Assembly: GCA_016648135.1 (NCBI GenBank)
Contig: JADDOH010014793.1
Span: 1 to 64,000 of the forward strand
Direction: 5' to 3'
Source of the DNA: Agrypnia vestita
Taxonomy: Eukaryota; Arthropoda; Insecta; Trichoptera; Phryganeidae
Length of the DNA stretch: 64,000 nucleotides
The stretch's first letter is position 1. Every line of letters begins with the position of its first letter. Both the position numbers and the translations under genes were made by a program. Below the pieces are notes generated by a model. It did no database searches. It had not been told where the DNA came from and was given only the letters and a program-made list of their open reading frames with translations. Shown here piece after piece: positions 1-8,849 of the stretch.

Positions 1-240
1 TATATAAAGAAGCCCGTGTTTCCCTACCCGCCAAGTTTTCTCCACAACCAGACACAACCACCCACCGGCGGTTATAGTGGTGGATAGCCCTTGGTGTCAC
101 ATCGAAAATTTGCGAGTCTGGTGGGGGTGGCTGTGCGTGGGTGGGAGTGGGTGACGAAAATGTGCTTTCTAGCATATTGTTTTGTTATGGGAAGGCCGCA
201 AATGCTTCAGATTGTTTCAAAATAGGCGCGCCGACCTTGT
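1..240. other. Unassigned leader segment with TATA-like start
   Basis: The window opens on a TATA-like string (tatataaag, 1-9). What follows is moderately GC-rich sequence with no protein similarity that I recognise; short open frames here have no supporting features. It directly precedes a heat-shock-element array, so it could be part of an LTR or a promoter region cut by the window edge. That is inference only. Confidence 0.25.
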
Positions 241-251
241 CGGTGAGTCTA

Positions 252-432
252 GAAGGTTCCGGAAAAACCTGCTCTAGAAAGTTCTGGAAGGAGAAGGTTC
301 TAAAAATTTCCCGAAAGTTCTAAAAGGTTCTGAGTGGCGAAATGTGTCGGTGTGTGTAGAAGGTTCCTGTACATTTGATAAATTTCTTGATAGTTCTGGA
401 AGGAGAATGTTCTAGAAGGTTCGCGAAAGTTC
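252..432. promoter_or_regulatory. Array of heat shock elements (HSF-binding type)
   Basis: Canonical heat shock elements are alternating GAA and TTC units spaced two bases apart. Positions 405-432 hold six consecutive perfect units (GAAtgTTCtaGAAggTTCgcGAAagTTC in pattern). Three-unit runs lie at 252-264 and 277-289. Two-unit pairs lie at 293-300, 313-320, 359-366 and 394-401. HSF trimers need three units, so 405-432 could accommodate two trimers. No heat shock protein gene is visible beside it. The surrounding DNA is repeat-like, so the array may belong to a retroelement LTR or satellite rather than a host promoter. Chance occurrence of a six-unit run is very unlikely. Confidence 0.6.
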
Positions 433-545
433 TATGACGATCCATACAGCGTACTAAAAATCTACGCGTGCGAAGCCGCGCGGGCACAGCTAGTACATTA
501 AGCGCTTGTTCAGACACAGCGGGAAGCGTGCCGTTTCAGAATCGC

Positions 546-567
546 ATGAGATCCGTGCGGGTCTCAT
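546..567. other. Short perfect-type hairpin
   Basis: A 9-bp stem (546-554 with 559-567, one T-G pair) closes a GTGC loop. It lies in otherwise unassigned sequence downstream of the heat shock element array. No U-tract or known family was recognised. Confidence 0.3.
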
Positions 568-775
568 TTACCTAGGTTTGTATGTGATCGTTCACACACA
601 ACCGTGCGGTTAGTCCAATGCAATGGAAGGTTTTCTAATAAATATAGATTGAATTGAAATATTGAATAAAATATATTAAATTTATCGATTGAAAAAATCT
701 AATTTTCCTTATAACTTGTATTGTAGCAAAAATTGTAAATGTTCTGAAAAATATTATTTAAAAAAAAGTAAAACA

Positions 776-1015
776 GGGCCAAACCATCTCAGCACTCCTT
801 TCTTTGTTCTATCTACCACACTACAGCCAGCATTACATTCAGTTCTAATTTGATCATTCCTCACTCTATCGATCAAAGATTTTCTACACAAGCGTCTTAG
901 TGAACGCATTCACACCGCATTCAGTCTATTCCTCTTTTGTCAATTCCAGGCTTCATTTCCATACATCAGGGTTGCCACTAGAACGCCCTTATGTACCGCT
1001 AGTCTTGCTTCCTTT
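776..1015 (-). pseudogene. Decayed non-LTR retrotransposon, C-terminal RT region
   Basis: Read on the minus strand, this stretch gives pieces such as LMYGNEAW, MRSLRRLC and RVRNDQIRTEC followed by GVLRWFG, interrupted by stops. These match the post-RT region typical of RTE-like insect LINEs (YGSEAW ... RMCG ... DRVRNE.IRE ... LRWFGH). It is a fragment with no intact frame. A related fragment sits at 52565-52860, which shares the NAGYSVIDR-type stretch. Family placement is by motif memory and is approximate. Confidence 0.55.
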
Positions 1016-1023
1016 CTTCTTCT

Positions 1024-1690
1024 TCATGTGCCCTGTCGGGTCCCCCCGACGTCGGCGATCATCTGGGAGAAAGTTTCCCTGTCCAGGGCAGTGCGGAACA
1101 GCTCTTCCACGCTTCTTATCCCGGTCCACTCTCGGATGTTTCCAAGCCAGGAATGCCGCCTCCTTCCGACCCCTCTGAGACCCTCAATCTTCCCCTTCAT
1201 GACGAGCTGAAGGATGGAGTAATTTTCGCCTCTCATTATATGACCAAAGTATGAAATTTTACGGAGCTTTACTATGTTGAGTAACTGTCTGTTTGTATTT
1301 GCTCTACGTAAAACTTCAACATTACTTAGTCATGTCAGTCCAAGATATCCTTAACATTTTACGATGTATCCACATTTCGAACGCCTCTAGGAGATTTAGA
1401 GTAGTCACCTTCAGCGTTCATGCTTCAACACCGTAAAGTAGAACTGACTATACATAGCATTTGATCAATCTCTGTCTGAGCTTCAAGTTTAAGCCGTCAT
1501 TACAGAGTAGACTTTTCATCTTATTAAAAGATGCACGGGCTGTCTCTATTCTGCATTTGATCTCCGTATCAGGGTCCAGATTGTCAGTAATAATACTGCC
1601 CAAATACTTAAACTGTTTTACTCTCTCAATGTTGACACCCTTTAATTGAAGGCACACATTTGGATGATTCTCTCGGCTAAAAACCATAAA
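1024..1690 (-). pseudogene. Second decayed LINE reverse transcriptase, thumb to C-terminus
   Basis: The minus strand at 1687-1448 encodes MVFSRENHP ... IERVKQFKYLGSIITD ... CRIETARASFNKMKSLL. After frameshifts, 1236-1024 encodes MRGENYSILQLVMKGKIEG ... GRRRHSWLGNIREWTG. This order (FKYLG, RI..A...F..M, then HIMRGE.Y.LLQ...KG and GRRR.SWL.NLREW) is the usual C-terminal third of a widespread insect LINE reverse transcriptase. The YxDD active site is not present in the fragment, and the frame is broken around 1240-1447. It lies in the same orientation as the fragment at 776-1015. Confidence 0.7.
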
Positions 1691-1699
1691 CTTGCTTCC

Positions 1700-2269
1700 T
1701 TTGACAGATGCTTATTGGCCGTACATTATGAAGGCTCTAATCTGTGTTTCTCTGTGAAATATAACATATTCCACGGGATCACGCCTATGGGAGACAAATG
1801 CTTGAAATTAATTTATGTTTCATTCAACACAAATTCACTGAGCACGAACGTAACTGGAGCAGTATTATGTTATACGCACTAATTTGTCACTTTTCTGAAA
1901 CTTGATTCACTTTATCGCATTTATCATTCGTGATATTTTTATATACGAGTAGGTGTACAACAAAAAGTCATAAATAAATAAGCGCGCATAATACAAAATA
2001 TTGAAAAAAATACGAGACATCCAAATATATGTATATGTAGAATACTTGAACAAGGAGGGAATTAGACCTTTGAGTTGAAAGAAAATTCACAAAGAGGGAA
2101 TTACTCCTTTGTATTTGAAAATCTACATAAAATAATTTGAAGTGTTAATTGTTTAAGATTTTACATTTTACAAAGGTATTTTCTATAGTTTCAATTATTA
2201 ATGTTTTACGAGTAGCTAGAATTCTTCAGTTAGCGAGGAATAAGTTGGGGTAATTTATTATATGCTCTC
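1700..2269. other. AT-rich stretch, nothing recognised
   Basis: This is AT-rich sequence without coding signal or obvious repeat structure, apart from two similar short blocks near 2050-2115 (gagggaatta-type). It separates the LINE remnants from the Penelope-like cluster. Confidence 0.3.
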
Positions 2270-2584
2270 CTTAATAAACAGGCAACACAAGTAGATGTAA
2301 TAAATTATCTGGTTTAAGTTTTCTGGGATATTCTCCCGTGTTTCTATGACCCTTCTTGGTGACGCACGTTTCGGATCCCATTGTTGTGATACGACACATC
2401 AGCCCTGACGATAGACCCTGCATTGGAATCCGAAACGTCGGACAGAAAGGTCGTAGAAAAACGGCAGAATATCCCAGAAAACTCAATCCAAAAGATTCTG
2501 AACGGCCGTGAAAATCTAAGAACGGTGATAACTGTACCTTCACTAAAAAATATTATTATCTACCGCTTTCCGTTATTTTTTAGA
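2270..2584. mobile_element. Diverged Penelope-like element tail, inverted pair
   Basis: This is an older, diverged version of the tail found in the adjacent Penelope-like element. A minus-oriented tail piece (about 2300-2385, containing the complement of GGGATCCGAAACGT) faces a plus-oriented one (2397-2545) carrying a hammerhead-like core and ending in tctaagaacgg. The younger element was inserted just to the right: its target duplication begins at 2585. The inverted arrangement repeats the layout of the younger copy. Confidence 0.6.
2402..2442 (+). ncRNA. Hammerhead-ribozyme-like motif, diverged copy
   Basis: Conserved hammerhead core strings are present in order: CTGACGA (2405-2411), a stem-II region, then GAAAC and GTC (2432-2439). 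Stem III would be the self-complementary ACGT, the form seen in dimer-active minimal hammerheads. Stem I beside the core keeps only two pairs (CC with GG). It is probably a decayed version of the motif at 2681-2721 and 4300-4340. Confidence 0.45.
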
Positions 2585-2599
2585 GACGATTTTATGATT
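2585..2599. repeat. Left target-site duplication of the PLE composite
   Basis: The 15-mer gacgattttatgatt occurs here and again at 4389-4403, exactly bracketing the Penelope-like composite. A perfect 15-bp direct repeat at both edges is best explained as the target duplication of one insertion event. Confidence 0.8.
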
Positions 2600-2680
2600 G
2601 TTCTTAGGTTTTCACGGCCACTCAGAATCTTCAAGTTTGTGTTTACTGGGGTATTATGCCGTGTTGTTACGACCTTTCGG

Positions 2681-2721
2681 GCCGACGTTTCGGATCCCAT
2701 TGCAGGGTCCATCATCAGGGC
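2681..2721 (-). ncRNA. Hammerhead-ribozyme-like motif in PLE tail
   Basis: On the minus strand the order is GCC, CTGATGA, stem II (GGA-CCC with GGG-A-UCC around a UGCAAU loop), GAAACGTC, GGC. Stem I is GCC/GGC directly at the core. Stem III would be the palindrome ACGU, which can only form between two RNAs or two tandem units. The predicted cleavage triplet is GUC. A U sits unpaired at the start of stem II. Hammerheads in the terminal repeats of PLEs are an established observation for this retroelement class. Confidence 0.6.
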
Positions 2722-2783
2722 TGATGTGTTGTCTTGAATGTTGGTGTTGTGGTTAAGTATCGGCTTGCAATACCGTGCCGAAG

Positions 2784-4013
2784 TCATGATGTGTTTGTAT
2801 TGTGTTGTATGTATGATTCATCTGTTGTCTGATCACTATCTCTGCGGAGTCTGCGACGAGAATGACTTTGAAGCGCCGGATACCAAGATGTTTTTAATTT
2901 GAGACCATCATCTCTATTAATGTTTATCGGATGCTTGTAGATTTCTAGTGCTTCCTTGATAAGACGCGCATGGTGACTCTTAGGCTTTCCAAGGATTTTC
3001 GGTTCGAATGCAAAATGATGGCCGGTATCCAGAAAATGCTCAGCCAGTGCTGATTTTTCTGGATGACCGAGTTTGCATGCCCGTTTGTGCTCGTTGACCC
3101 TTTTGGAAATGGTACGCGCCGTTTGCCCCACGTATACTTTATCGCAGTCTTGACAATCGAGTCTATACACACCGTCCGTTTCTAAGCGATCTCGATCCTT
3201 TGCTGATCTCAACATATCTTTAATTTTGAAGTTGGCACCAAAAACTGTCTTAATGTCTCTTTTCTTGAGAGCTCTGGCAATTCTGTCTGTAACGCTTTGG
3301 ACAAAGGGCAGAAAGGCGATGCCTTTGCACTCAGGTTCTGTATGTTTTTCAGGGCGAACAGACCTCGTACTTATGACGCGTTGTATCTGTCGCTTCTGGT
3401 AACCATTGCCTTCCAGTGCGTCGCTGAGTGTTATCATTTCCTCCTGTAGATATTCAGCTTGGCATATCCTTTTGGCCCTCGTGGCCAAAGTGTTGATGAG
3501 ACCTCTTTTTTGAGCAGGATGATGGTGGGAGTTCGCATGTAGATAACGGTTGGTATGTGTAGGCTTCCTATACACTCTGTGTCCGAAACTCCCATCGGCT
3601 TTCTTTTTTATTTCAACATCAAGAAAAGGCAGCACGTTGTCTTTCTCTATCTCCATGGTGAACTTCAGGTTCTTATGTAGTGAATTAAGGTGTCCCAAAA
3701 AATCACCTAGTTTGTCTTCACCATGCGGCCAGATTGCAAACACGTCATCGACGTATCTCCACCAGACCTTCGGAGTAAAGAGTGCTGTGTCCAGTGCTGT
3801 TTCTTCGAATTTTTCCATAAAAAAGTTAGCAATCACCGGAGAAAGTGGATTACCCATCGCTACGCCTTCCACTTGTTGGAAGAGCTCACCTTGGAAAGAA
3901 AAGTATCCACTCGTCAGGCAGTGCTCAAACAGTGCGCAGATGTCTTCATCATAAATTTCTTCCAACAGACTCATAGCGTCGTCCACAGGCACATTAGTGA
4001 AGAGGGATTGCAT
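2784..4013 (-). CDS. Penelope-like reverse transcriptase / GIY-YIG endonuclease (5'-truncated)
   Basis: This is a 409-residue open frame covering the C-terminal half of a PLE protein, which is usually about 700-850 residues. Residues 1-10 begin in the SLFTNVP block, so the fingers and first RT motifs are lost and the apparent Met is not a native start. RT motifs follow: GVAMGNPLSP (50-59), WWRYVDD with the catalytic aspartates at 89-90, then FLDVEI and YRKPTHTN in the thumb. The GIY-YIG nuclease spans about 275-380: GVY (281-283), YVG (294-296), the conserved Arg in TARTISKRV, and Glu 354 in LIKEALEI. LDCQDC with later His/Cys residues fits the PLE zinc-binding motif. The protein would nick DNA and prime reverse transcription on the target. 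The frame is intact but lacks its N-terminus, so it is inactive alone. Confidence 0.9.
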   Translation of the reverse strand: MQSLFTNVPVDDAMSLLEEIYDEDICALFEHCLTSGYFSFQGELFQQVEGVAMGNPLSPVIANFFMEKFEETALDTALFTPKVWWRYVDDVFAIWPHGEDKLGDFLGHLNSLHKNLKFTMEIEKDNVLPFLDVEIKKKADGSFGHRVYRKPTHTNRYLHANSHHHPAQKRGLINTLATRAKRICQAEYLQEEMITLSDALEGNGYQKRQIQRVISTRSVRPEKHTEPECKGIAFLPFVQSVTDRIARALKKRDIKTVFGANFKIKDMLRSAKDRDRLETDGVYRLDCQDCDKVYVGQTARTISKRVNEHKRACKLGHPEKSALAEHFLDTGHHFAFEPKILGKPKSHHARLIKEALEIYKHPININRDDGLKLKTSWYPALQSHSRRRLRRDSDQTTDESYIQHNTNTS

Positions 4014-4237
4014 TCGAACCGAAAATCCTTGGAAAGCCTAAGAGTCACCATGCGCGTCTTATCAAGGAAGCACTAGAAATTTACAAGCACCCGATAAATA
4101 TTAATAGAGATGATGGTCTCAAATTAAAAACATCTTGGTATCCGGCGCTTCAAAGTCATTCTCGTCGCAGATTCCGCAGAGATAGTGATCAGACAACAGA
4201 TGAATCATACATACAACACAATACAAACACATCATGA
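4014..4237 (+). pseudogene. Inverted duplicate of PLE endonuclease C-terminus
   Basis: The plus strand repeats the last ~75 codons of the frame at 2784-4013, from FEPKILGKPKSHHARL through KTSWYPALQSHSRR to the stop at 4235-4237. One visible substitution is RRRF for RRRL. It starts exactly at the inversion junction, so it is a 5'-truncated copy made during the same insertion. Confidence 0.85.
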
Positions 4238-4299
4238 CTTCGGCACGGTATTGCAAGCTGATACTTAACCACAACACCAACATTCAAGACAACACATCA

Positions 4300-4340
4300 G
4301 CCCTGATGATGGACCCTGCAATGGGATCCGAAACGTCGGC
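4300..4340 (+). ncRNA. Hammerhead-ribozyme-like motif, inverted PLE tail copy
   Basis: The sequence is identical in layout to the motif at 2681-2721: stem I GCC (4300-4302), CTGATGA (4303-4309), a bulged GC-rich stem II, GAAACGTC (4330-4337), stem I' GGC (4338-4340). The predicted cleavage is after C4337. Stem III is the palindrome ACGU. Confidence 0.6.
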
Positions 4341-4388
4341 CCGAAAGGTCGTAACAACACGGCATAATACCCCAGTAAACACAAACTT

Positions 4389-4403
4389 GACGATTTTATG
4401 ATT
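4389..4403. repeat. Right target-site duplication of the PLE composite
   Basis: This is the second copy of gacgattttatgatt, identical to 2585-2599. It ends the inverted PLE composite and marks the pre-insertion target. Confidence 0.8.
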
Positions 4404-4565
4404 TTTTATCCAATGATTTCTGGATTATTGAATAAAAAATCTCTTTTTCATTCATTCCCTAGAAGGTAGGGGTAAATAGTGAAAATACTAAAGCATGATA
4501 TTTACGTTAGCACATATTTTGACAAAAATATATAGATTTCTCATAATATTCATACAACAATACAA

Positions 4566-4745
4566 GCTGTAACCTGTCAAAAATGACGGTACTTTTACAC
4601 GTCGGTTCCTTAGGAATAAGTTTATATTTATTTATTTAAAAAAGAAAAGAAAAAAATCGTTAAAAGGAAATAGACGGACGGACAGACAGACAATGAAATT
4701 AATATAATTGGGATTATTCAGATTTTAATATACCACAATATTCTG
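4566..4745 (+). repeat. Dispersed SINE-like repeat, copy 1 of 3
   Basis: It begins ctgtaacctgtcaaaaatg with acggtactttta following, and ends near a gacagacagacaatgaaatt block. The same opening and closing blocks in the same order occur at 23697-23895 and 36810-37090. No coding capacity is seen. The class is unresolved: a short non-autonomous element with a variable AT-rich middle. Confidence 0.5.
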
Positions 4746-4816
4746 TCACATAAATATTTTATTTCGACGTTTTATCCAAAATATATGTCTGCGTAAATGT
4801 CATGCTCAAGAGTTTT

Positions 4817-4976
4817 CATTTAAGAAAGACAATCGAATTTGTATATGTGTAAGCCGTGCGTACGAGGCACTTTGTTTCGTTGTGTTGGTGTTTATACCCG
4901 TAAACGCCAACACAACGAAACAATGTGCGTAGTACGCACGGCTTACACATACTAATTCGATTGTATTTTTTAAATG
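4817..4976. mobile_element. Foldback (palindromic) MITE, copy 1
   Basis: This is a near-perfect inverted repeat about 160 bp long. The left arm reads catttaagaaagacaatcg and continues through taagccgtgcgtac and tttcgttgtgttggtgttta; the right arm returns the complement, down to ttttttaaatg. Only a few bases separate the arms (around tacccgt). A second copy lies at 39194-39350. It would form a long DNA or RNA hairpin. Confidence 0.7.
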
Positions 4977-4979
4977 GAA

Positions 4980-5569
4980 AGAACTATACTTGTTTAGTAT
5001 TTACCGTTAGACAATGCGTGGCGTAACTACGATCCTGTGAAATTTAATGGAGATTGTCGGCCAGCTCTGAAAGCAATCACGAACATTCTCCATTATATTA
5101 CAGAACAGCTAGTTTTAACGGCTTTAGATAATATATAAAACAGAAAGTAATTTGAAATCCAAATGTAATCTCTCTGCTCTTGAGTAGCAACGTTCTTAAT
5201 ACAGCGAAACCTCGATTTACTGTTCATTGGTTTACCGTTTTCTCGCTGCGTTATTTATTTTTCGCTTTTTTTTGGAAGTAACATCATTTAAAATTGGATC
5301 TTAACTAGGTACGCCATTCGAATTTCGATTTTCGTTCCTTTAGATGCATTATTTTCGAAAAGTTAAAATTGACGCTGTCCAGTATAACATTTTACAGAGT
5401 TAAAATAAACTTCTTTAGGCGAGGGGATTGGGGTACAACGACAGTACGCCCCCTCCCCCGCGCATATATTTAAGACGCTTTTATACTGCAGTTGAAGTAT
5501 TTATTATTGCATAATTAAATCTCCCAATAAACAAAGCTTTTTTTTAAATTATTCTAAGAATATGTGACG
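4980..5569. other. AT-rich stretch, nothing recognised
   Basis: No coding signal, inverted repeat or known element end was identified. It contains one GC-rich patch near 5437-5465 (ccctcccccg). Confidence 0.3.
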
Positions 5570-6030
5570 TTGTGGTGACATTATTATTAAAATAAAACAC
5601 AAATCACTTTGTTTTCACCACTTTATTAGATTATACAATCTACATGTTTCGAGAGCAATGTTCTCTCCTTCAGGATTATTGGTGTACTAAAAATTGAAAA
5701 AGTTGAACCATGCAAATGTGTTACGGTGAAGGGATGGGTGAGGGGAGGGGAGTGGTCAGAGGTGCTAATTGTGTTAATTATTATGGCTCATCAAAGAGGA
5801 TGGAATGTTAAGTGGAAAAATATTCAATATTGGGTTATGCAAAAATTTTGTCTTTGTATTAATTAAATTCGAATTAATATTAACATTTTTCCTTATTTCA
5901 AGTATTTCTAGATTATTTATTTGTGAGATCTTATAACTAAAATGTAAAAATTTTAAACCTGTGTTAATATTAAATGTATGGTCATATTTAATTAAATGTT
6001 ATGCAAAATCAGACTCAACATTGCTAGTTA
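5570..6030 (-). pseudogene. Second Penelope-like element, endonuclease C-terminus and tail
   Basis: The minus-strand translation from about 6030 to 5780 gives fragments HLIKYDHTFNINTGLKFLH, NNLEILEIRKNVNINSNLIN and ILNIFPL. This is the post-GIY-YIG signature of a PLE distinct from the one at 2600-4388 (NFA.HL...HTF ... LEILEI.K ... LN ... T.F ... LN). About 120 bp downstream in the same orientation is a hammerhead-like motif (5635-5679), as in the first PLE. The GIY-YIG core itself is not present here. The outermost sequence (gtcaccacaacgtcac complement, 5560-5600) is echoed at 11035-11045. Confidence 0.6.
5635..5679 (-). ncRNA. Hammerhead-ribozyme-like motif in second PLE tail
   Basis: On the minus strand: stem I ATAATC, then CTGAAG with one extra or substituted G where A9 should be, stem II GAGA/TCTC, GAAAC, palindromic stem III ACATGT, cleavage triplet GTA, and stem I' GATTGT. 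Stem I pairs over six positions including one G-U. The fold is convincing, but the core carries one deviation (CUGAAGGA instead of CUGANGA), so this copy is probably inactive. Confidence 0.5.
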
Positions 6031-6075
6031 AAACTTTGATGTGTTTTTTAATTTTAAAATTTAAAAAAAAACAGA

Positions 6076-6412
6076 CCCGTAATTTGCACTGAAAATTACG
6101 CTTTTAAAGCGTACATTAACCTCTAAACCATTTATTGACTCTGTATTCGGACCCAAATGATCTAGAAACTGGAGAACACGAGCGGCGTGACGTACTTGAA
6201 AGTTCCGTGCGTAGCTGCTCGGGGTTGCCCATTATTCAGTAACAAAAAACGTTAATCTATGACGTCACCGTCTCGCGACGAAGCCTTAGAAGGCACATTT
6301 CATTGTGAAGTGATTAGCCTATTATGGTGTCTCCGAGAGGTGCCACCACGCCCGCCTCTCCCCTTTGTGACGAACCGCGCCCTCGGTGGAGATCTTACCC
6401 CCTCATTTGTAG
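6076..6412. other. Unassigned segment preceding the satellite
   Basis: This is moderately GC-rich with no recognisable protein. It holds a homopurine-poor stretch and several cgtgacg-type strings. An open frame of 71 codons starting at 6259 overlaps the first satellite unit and is judged spurious. Confidence 0.25.
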
Positions 6413-7425
6413 CAGGGGAATTTCTTTTTCGGGAATCCACTTGGGAATGGAAATATAGCCGTCGAAAATTATAGGGAGGAAGGAAATTAAATATGTTAAC
6501 GTGATAAAATGTCAAAAATATTAGAAGGTTGTATTTTATCGTTAATTTTGGAAAAGTTGTGAGCTGACTTGGGGCTTCTTCCTGGTTATGTTCTGGTTAG
6601 GTTAGGTTAGGTTAGGCAGGGGAATTTCTTTTCGGGCATCCACTTGGGAATGGAAATATAGCCGTCGAAAATTATAGGGAGGAAAGAAATTAAATATATT
6701 AAACATGATAAAATGTCAAAAATATTGGGAGGTTGTATTTATCGTTAATTTTTGGAAAAGTTGTGAGTTCACTTGGGGCTTCTTACTGGTTATGTTCTGG
6801 TTAGGTTAGGTTAATTTCTTTTTCGGGAATCCACTTGGGAATGGAAATATACCTATCGAAAATAATAGGGAAGAAGGAAATTAAATATTTTAACATGATA
6901 AAATGTCAAAAATATTGGGAGATTGTATTTATCGTTAATTTTGGAAAAGTTGTGAGTTGACTTGGGGCTTCTTACTGGTTATGTTCTGGTTAGGTTAGGT
7001 TAGGTTAGGTTAGGTTAGGCAGGAGAATTTCTTTTTCGGGAATCCACTCGGGAATGGAAATATATCCGTCGAAAATTATAGGGAGGAAGGAAATTAAATA
7101 TTTTAACATGATAAAATGTCAAAAATATTAGATTGTATTTTATCGTTAATTTTGGAAAAGTTGTGAGCTGACTTGGGGCTTCTTCCTGGTTATGTTCTGG
7201 TTAGGTTAGGTTAGGTTAGGCAGGGGAATTTCTTTTTCGGGAATCCACTCGGGAATGGAAATATATCCGTCGAAAATCATAGGGAGGAAGGAAATTAAAT
7301 GTATTAACGTGATAAAATGTCAAAAATATTAGGAGATTGTATTTATCGTTAATTTTTGGAAAAGTTGTGAGTTGACTTGGGACTTCTTACTGTTCTGATA
7401 TGTTCTGTTATGTTCTGATAAGGGT
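6413..7425 (+). repeat. ~200-bp tandem satellite with embedded TTAGG tracts, five units
   Basis: Five tandem units start with (c)aggggaatttcttttt-type sequence. The block aatttctt falls at 6419, 6623, 6813, 7026 and 7227, giving spacings of 204, 190, 213 and 201. Each unit runs through gggaatggaaatata, aaaatgtcaaaaatatt and ggaaaagttgtgag to atgttctgg. The first four then end in two to six TTAGG repeats before the next unit. Spacing varies largely because the TTAGG count varies. TTAGG is the insect telomere repeat, so this is an interstitial telomere-like satellite. Confidence 0.85.
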
Positions 7426-7444
7426 TACTCCACGAATAATATTA

Positions 7445-7632
7445 AGTATTAATGAATTTTACGAGCGCAGGTTAGCGTGGAACATCATCCAGTGATAAAA
7501 TTCTGTACTAATAAATTTTACGAGCGCAGGTTAGCGTGGAACATCATCCAGTGATAAAATTCTGTACTAATAAATTTTACGAGCGCAGGTTAGCGTGGAA
7601 CATCATCCAGTGATAAAATTCTGTACTAATAA
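7445..7632 (+). repeat. 59-bp tandem repeat, three units
   Basis: The string ttttacgagcgcaggttagc recurs at 7457, 7516 and 7575, with near-identical flanks (ggaacatcatccagtgataa). The period is exactly 59 bp. It directly follows the TTAGG satellite, after the irregular end near 7400-7430. Confidence 0.85.
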
Positions 7633-7780
7633 ATAAATAATTTAATATCTGATTACTTCGTCAACGTTGACACTAGGTAAAGTGAGTGCGTCGCACCGCT
7701 AGGGAAAACGGGGCAGCCGCTTCCCGAGATGGCTGTCGGAAACGGCGTGGAACAGAAGCCAGTGCAGTGTATATTATGAC

Positions 7781-8472
7781 TAGGGAATGCATTCCCGGGT
7801 CGGGATTGCCCTTTCGGGATCCCTCGAGATTAGACTTTACAATCCGGCGGGATCCCTAGGGATCGGGATCTCGAATACTTTTGTGTTTTTTTTGTTTGTA
7901 GAGCTGAATAACAATTAACAACAATGCCTTACATTTTTATATCAGCAGTTTTAATAAAATGTTCATTATTAATTTTAGTTTTTGTAGGCGTTTTCGGAGG
8001 ATGACTTTTTTGTAAGCGTAAATTTTGGGAAAAAAAATGGAAATCGAATATTTATGCTACAGATTTTTATGATATATCAAAATATGAATACTATGACAAC
8101 AGTTGTGATAGAAATACTACAAAATATAATATGTTGTATTTCAATTTTTTTTTTAAATAATTGTTTTCGTAAAAGTCATGCTGCGATGTTCCCACTGCAC
8201 GCTCGGGTTTTACCAAGCATCAATCAATGTTACTTAGTAGTAGTTTTTATTACTATGTTAGGTTGATGAAATACAGAAAATATTATTCAAAGCTATTTTC
8301 ATTATTTGAATGTGACTTGAACATAAGTTTTAAGCACTTACTAAAAGCTCTATAGACATCACACAATTAAACATACAAAACATAAATCCCGATAATCTCG
8401 TCCGATTTTTCGGTTCGGGATTGATCTCGTAAAATGCCTCGAGATCTCGCGGGATCGGGATTGCATTCCCTA
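7781..8472 (+). mobile_element. Non-autonomous hAT-type element, intact, 692 bp
   Basis: It is flanked on both sides by attatgac (7773-7780 and 8473-8480), a perfect 8-bp duplication as produced by hAT transposases. The termini are inverted: tagggaatgca at the left, tgcattcccta at the right. Subterminal GC-rich repeats (cgggatccctcgag and related) contrast with an AT-rich interior without a transposase. Related copies are at 18519-19735 and 25035-28491. Confidence 0.85.
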
Positions 8473-8480
8473 ATTATGAC

Positions 8481-8849
8481 CACAGTGTCAGGTACGCATT
8501 GATGGGTGCGCTCAGCGCGTAACGGGAGGCATCACCATACTTCTTTGAGTTTTCTCGTGTGCCACAATTATGAATCGGCGATGACTGCGTGCGATGCGTT
8601 TTTCATATTTCCCTCGATTCATAGAAAAGTACGCGAATAAATAACGGCGCATTATGCAGACGGCAGGCCATGACGCTAGCGGTAAAAAACCTATTCACGA
8701 TGGCAGGTTACCGTGAAAATTGTAATGCATTGAATTCTGCACGATTCGCATCTGCATCCATTATGACGGTGACGGAAAAATGAGTCTGCGATGTCGTTTC
8801 CGGTTCAGTCCGCAAAATAATTGATACCGGATACAGCAACCGTCAATAT
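8481..8849. other. Unassigned sequence
   Basis: Mixed-composition DNA with no coding or repeat signature that I recognise, lying between the hAT-type element and the long palindrome. Confidence 0.25.

Larger units (their letters stand above)
2600..4388 (-). mobile_element. Penelope-like retroelement, head-to-head inverted composite
   Basis: The main copy reads on the minus strand, with its 3' tail at the left (2600-2783) and a 5' truncation near 4013. It is fused there to an inverted, plus-strand piece of the same element (4014-4388) that carries the last quarter of the endonuclease and the same tail. Both outer ends are therefore element 3' tails, and the whole unit is flanked by identical 15-bp repeats, so it was inserted as one unit. 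Such inverted, 5'-truncated arrangements are common for PLEs and resemble twin priming in LINEs. The two tails are nearly identical, so the insertion looks young. Confidence 0.85.

Noticed and set aside
1..650. Heat shock protein gene
   Set aside because: Despite the HSE array, no chaperone coding sequence is visible on either strand in the first kilobase.
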